A DNA stretch of 64,000 bases from an uncultured Coriobacteriaceae bacterium (GTDB lineage: Bacteria; Actinomycetota; Coriobacteriia; Coriobacteriales; Coriobacteriaceae), in NCBI GenBank assembly GCA_944320725.1, contig CALUIM010000008.1, positions 1 through 64,000 of the forward strand, given 5' to 3'. The number at the start of each line of letters is the position of its first letter. Position 1 is the first letter of the stretch. The notes beneath the pieces were generated by a model. That model worked only from the letters and a program-made list of their open reading frames with translations. It was not told where the DNA came from and made no database searches. The translations under genes were made by a program, and so were the position numbers. Of the stretch, positions 61,843 to 64,000 are shown piece after piece.

Positions 61843-62922
61843 TTACGAAACGTACGCGGAACCGCGTGCCTGCTCAACCGAGCGAATCGTCTCGGAGTTC
61901 GCGATCTCGGTGTCGTTTAAGATGCCAGACTGCGCATCGAACTCAGAGGGATCGTACTGGCGCGTGTACCACTCCTTGCTATCGAAGTAGCTCTGCAGCT
62001 CCTCGTTGGAAAAACCGCGTCCATGACGGGCAAAGATCTCGTTGCGTGCGATATACAGCTCGTAGTCGCTCAAGTCCTCAAGCTCGGATGCGCTATAGAG
62101 GTGCGTGGCGCTGTCGGGCAAAATGTAGTCGCCATCCGCCTCGGCAGCACTTTCGGGCACATCAAAGCGGATATGCGCGCTGCCGGAGCAACCGCTTGCA
62201 GGATCAAGCTCAATCTTCAGCGTATGCGAGGTGCCCGCATCGAACGGCGTGGTGTACGCGAGCGTGCATCCATCGGCAGAGACAACGAATGACGAGGCCA
62301 CGACGCTGGCGTCATCGCCCGAGGCGTTCTCTTCGGTCAGCGTAAAATCGTCCTTCGAGATCTCGGAAAGTTCGTCGGAGGCAGCGCCCTCGATACTCAT
62401 GCTCAACTCAAGCTCAGGGAAGTTTTCCGTCGAGATGGAATGCACCGTGATGGTAACCGCCTTGGCGTCCTCGGTATCATCGGTCTTACCTGCAAGCTCC
62501 TCTGCCGCCGTGGTCTCGTCTTCAACCGGCTCGACGGAGGCAGACGGACGGCTGAGAACGAGCGTCCAGATGGCAAACGCGGCAACCACGATGACCGCGA
62601 TCGCGCACACAACGCCGGCGATGATTTTGCCCTTCTTGCCATAACGATCGGGCTGGGGCTGCTCATATCCGGAAGCGGGCGCGGCCTGTGGGGGAACCGC
62701 CGCATCAACCGCCGGATTGGGCGCGGTATCGGATGCCGGCTGTGCCGCCACGCGCGTGGCACCCATGTCGACCGGCGTATCAAGTCCCGTTCCGCCCGGC
62801 TCGGCAACAACGTTTGTATCATGCGGCGCATGAGCCACGACGGGCTTGGAAACCCGGGCACCGCAATTGGGGCAGAACTGCGTATCGTTCGGCAGCTCGG
62901 TACCGCATTTCGTGCAAAACAT
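61843..62922 (-). CDS. Zinc-ribbon membrane protein with YARHG domain
   Basis: ATG 62922 gives 359 residues. Residues 1-25 form a zinc ribbon (MFCTKCGTELPNDTQFCPNC). A proline- and alanine-rich linker precedes one membrane helix (about 103-125, IIAGVVCAIAVIVVAAFAIW). The outer part is beta-rich, then ends with a YARHG domain (LSDYELYIARNEIFARHGRG, then YFDSKEWY). YARHG domains occur outside the cell and may bind wall material. It is preceded 5 bp upstream by the amidase gene, so a common envelope role is likely. Its precise job is unknown. Confidence 0.85.
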   Translation of the reverse strand: MFCTKCGTELPNDTQFCPNCGARVSKPVVAHAPHDTNVVAEPGGTGLDTPVDMGATRVAAQPASDTAPNPAVDAAVPPQAAPASGYEQPQPDRYGKKGKIIAGVVCAIAVIVVAAFAIWTLVLSRPSASVEPVEDETTAAEELAGKTDDTEDAKAVTITVHSISTENFPELELSMSIEGAASDELSEISKDDFTLTEENASGDDASVVASSFVVSADGCTLAYTTPFDAGTSHTLKIELDPASGCSGSAHIRFDVPESAAEADGDYILPDSATHLYSASELEDLSDYELYIARNEIFARHGRGFSNEELQSYFDSKEWYTRQYDPSEFDAQSGILNDTEIANSETIRSVEQARGSAYVS

Positions 62923-62927
62923 CCCCG

Positions 62928-63782
62928 TCACTCCCCTACGCCGTCGTGGGTACGACTCGATTGATAGTTCTTCAAATATACCGCGAACTCGGGCGAGGTG
63001 TCCGAGTTTCCGCTGCGCCATGCTTTATGGTCGATAATCTCGCTCTCAAACCCATAGTGCGCATCGATGAGCGCAATCAGGCGATCGAGTGCCTCGAGCT
63101 GCGCCTCGGGGTAGCCTCCCTGGCCACCCACATGAACGAGCTCGATGCCAACCGAATAGGAATTCATGCCGTAGTCACGCGCCCACGACCCGATGGGCGT
63201 GGTGCCAACCTTATCGTCGCGCGACTCATCGGTGGTGCCAAAAAACTCGTTATGTCCGGTGTCCCCGAAGCCCACATGGTGCGCGATCTTGTCGAGCGGC
63301 ACACACTGGACCACCGAGCCGTCCTGTGCAATCACGAAATGCGCCGCGATACCGCGGTTATTGTTGTCCCAAAACTCGACGATCGACGAAGCGGAACCCA
63401 GGCTCTCGGTATCATGCAGCACGATATAGCGCTGATGCTCCGACCCCTTCTCCCCGTGGACAAACTCATCGCGATAGTCCTCGACGATACCGAGCTGGGA
63501 GCGCAAGCGGGCTTCCTGTGAGCTATCCCATGCGCGTTGCGCAGCCTGCATCGGTGTGGCGAGCAGCGTATCAAGCGCGGCAATAGCACCTGCGTCTATG
63601 GCGTCATGCGGCCCGCTGGCTTGCGACAACGAACCCGCCGCGCTTCCTTCGGCAGCTACCGATCCACCGCCGCGCAACGACCCGGAACCTCCTACAGACG
63701 CCGCCGGCGTGCAGCCACCCACAACGATGCCTGCAACAAGACAGACACCAAGAAGCGTCGTCATACGGCGTAAACGTTTCAT
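62928..63782 (-). CDS. Lipoprotein N-acetylmuramoyl-L-alanine amidase
   Basis: ATG 63782 behind GGGGGA gives 284 residues. The signal ends in lipobox VVGGC (cysteine near residue 24). A serine- and glycine-rich linker leads to an Amidase_2 domain (about 120-270) with zinc ligands H in YIVLHDTESLG and H in KIAHHVGFGDTG. VGIELVHVGG and a final IIDHKAWRSGNSDTSPEF block follow. The order fits the AmiD/PGRP fold. It cuts the peptide from peptidoglycan at the outer face of the membrane. Confidence 0.9.
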   Translation of the reverse strand: MKRLRRMTTLLGVCLVAGIVVGGCTPAASVGGSGSLRGGGSVAAEGSAAGSLSQASGPHDAIDAGAIAALDTLLATPMQAAQRAWDSSQEARLRSQLGIVEDYRDEFVHGEKGSEHQRYIVLHDTESLGSASSIVEFWDNNNRGIAAHFVIAQDGSVVQCVPLDKIAHHVGFGDTGHNEFFGTTDESRDDKVGTTPIGSWARDYGMNSYSVGIELVHVGGQGGYPEAQLEALDRLIALIDAHYGFESEIIDHKAWRSGNSDTSPEFAVYLKNYQSSRTHDGVGE

Positions 63783-63862
63783 CGCGCGCAATCCCCCTTG
63801 CTCGGTTGAGGCTATTGTACCGAAGCGGCACATGTTCAACGCCCCCGTGACGAGACGGCAAA

Positions 63863-63894
63863 CGGCACCCGCGCGCCGAAGCGTACGGGTGCCG
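63863..63894. terminator. 9-bp GC stem
   Basis: CGGCACCCG and CGGGTGCCG flank a 14-base loop about 40 bp after the stop of the leftward gene at the window edge. Probable terminator of that gene. Confidence 0.5.
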
Positions 63895-63934
63895 CGTCAT
63901 CCAATCCTCAGGTATACACCGAGACAACGCTATG

Positions 63935-64000
63935 CTACTGGTAGCTCACCATCTGGTGGCTGCGATCCTTGACCACGACGTCGTGCGCGCCGCCCTCGAC
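63935..64000 (-). CDS. C-terminal end of a leftward gene (partial)
   Basis: The last 21 codons read VEGGAHDVVVKDRSHQMVSYQ before TAG 63935-63937. The frame is open to the edge and a GC stem follows. The protein cannot be named from this part. Confidence 0.6.
   Translation of the reverse strand, partial: VEGGAHDVVVKDRSHQMVSYQ

Overview
The window looks like the chromosome of a high-GC Coriobacteriia member (Collinsella-like). This is inferred from a MihF-type integration host factor next to gmk and rpoZ, a pyrR-B-C-K-D-F block, an actinobacterial-type ThiI, and an rpoD/dnaG/ribF/truB/nrnA/rbfA/infB/nusA/rimP block. No species can be named from the sequence alone.

Region 1 (1 to about 18.15 kb) is the conjugation part of an integrative and conjugative element of the Tn1549-like Gram-positive type and is visibly more GC-rich than the rest. 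It encodes a PcfB/DUF3801 protein, a VirD4 coupling ATPase, a Maff2/VirB2-like pilin candidate, PrgI, a VirB4 ATPase, a glucosaminidase plus NlpC/P60 hydrolase, a secreted protein, a VirB6-like membrane protein, a giant NlpC-SpaA-VaFE surface protein and a class B sortase. A convergent sigma-like regulator and a 544-residue orphan follow. No relaxase or integrase is visible, so the element runs off the left edge. An IS200-type insertion sequence (18.17-18.87 kb) follows.

Region 2 (19.1-34.6 kb, all leftward) is a surface-glycan locus. It starts with an initiating sugar-phosphate transferase and contains three glycosyltransferases, a Wzy-like polymerase, a flippase, the full UDP-L-FucNAc route (FnlA, FnlB, FnlC), a pyruvyl transferase and two iron-sulfur F420-dehydrogenase-beta-like proteins. 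An HD phosphohydrolase and a small membrane protein end it. Its upstream edge has replaced the 3' part of comEC, which is broken at about 34.8 kb, so natural transformation is probably lost.

Region 3 (36.1-46.7 kb) is core genome: comEA, thiI, rpoZ, gmk, mihF, the pyrimidine operon behind a probable PyrR attenuator, and an ABC exporter for a wall polysaccharide. A tRNA-Asn(GTT) on the plus strand follows.

Region 4 (47.1-64 kb) holds rpoD, dnaG and the rimP-nusA-infB operon, then leuS, a YARHG zinc-ribbon protein and a lipoprotein amidase. The 690-bp gap between rimP and leuS holds the most unusual structure in the window. Seven copies of a 23-bp motif (GGTCA-N10-CCTATGGG) lie at an exact 52-bp period, four direct and then three inverted, facing each other across an AT-richer centre. 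Fifty-two base pairs is five helical turns, so all copies in an arm lie on one face of the DNA.
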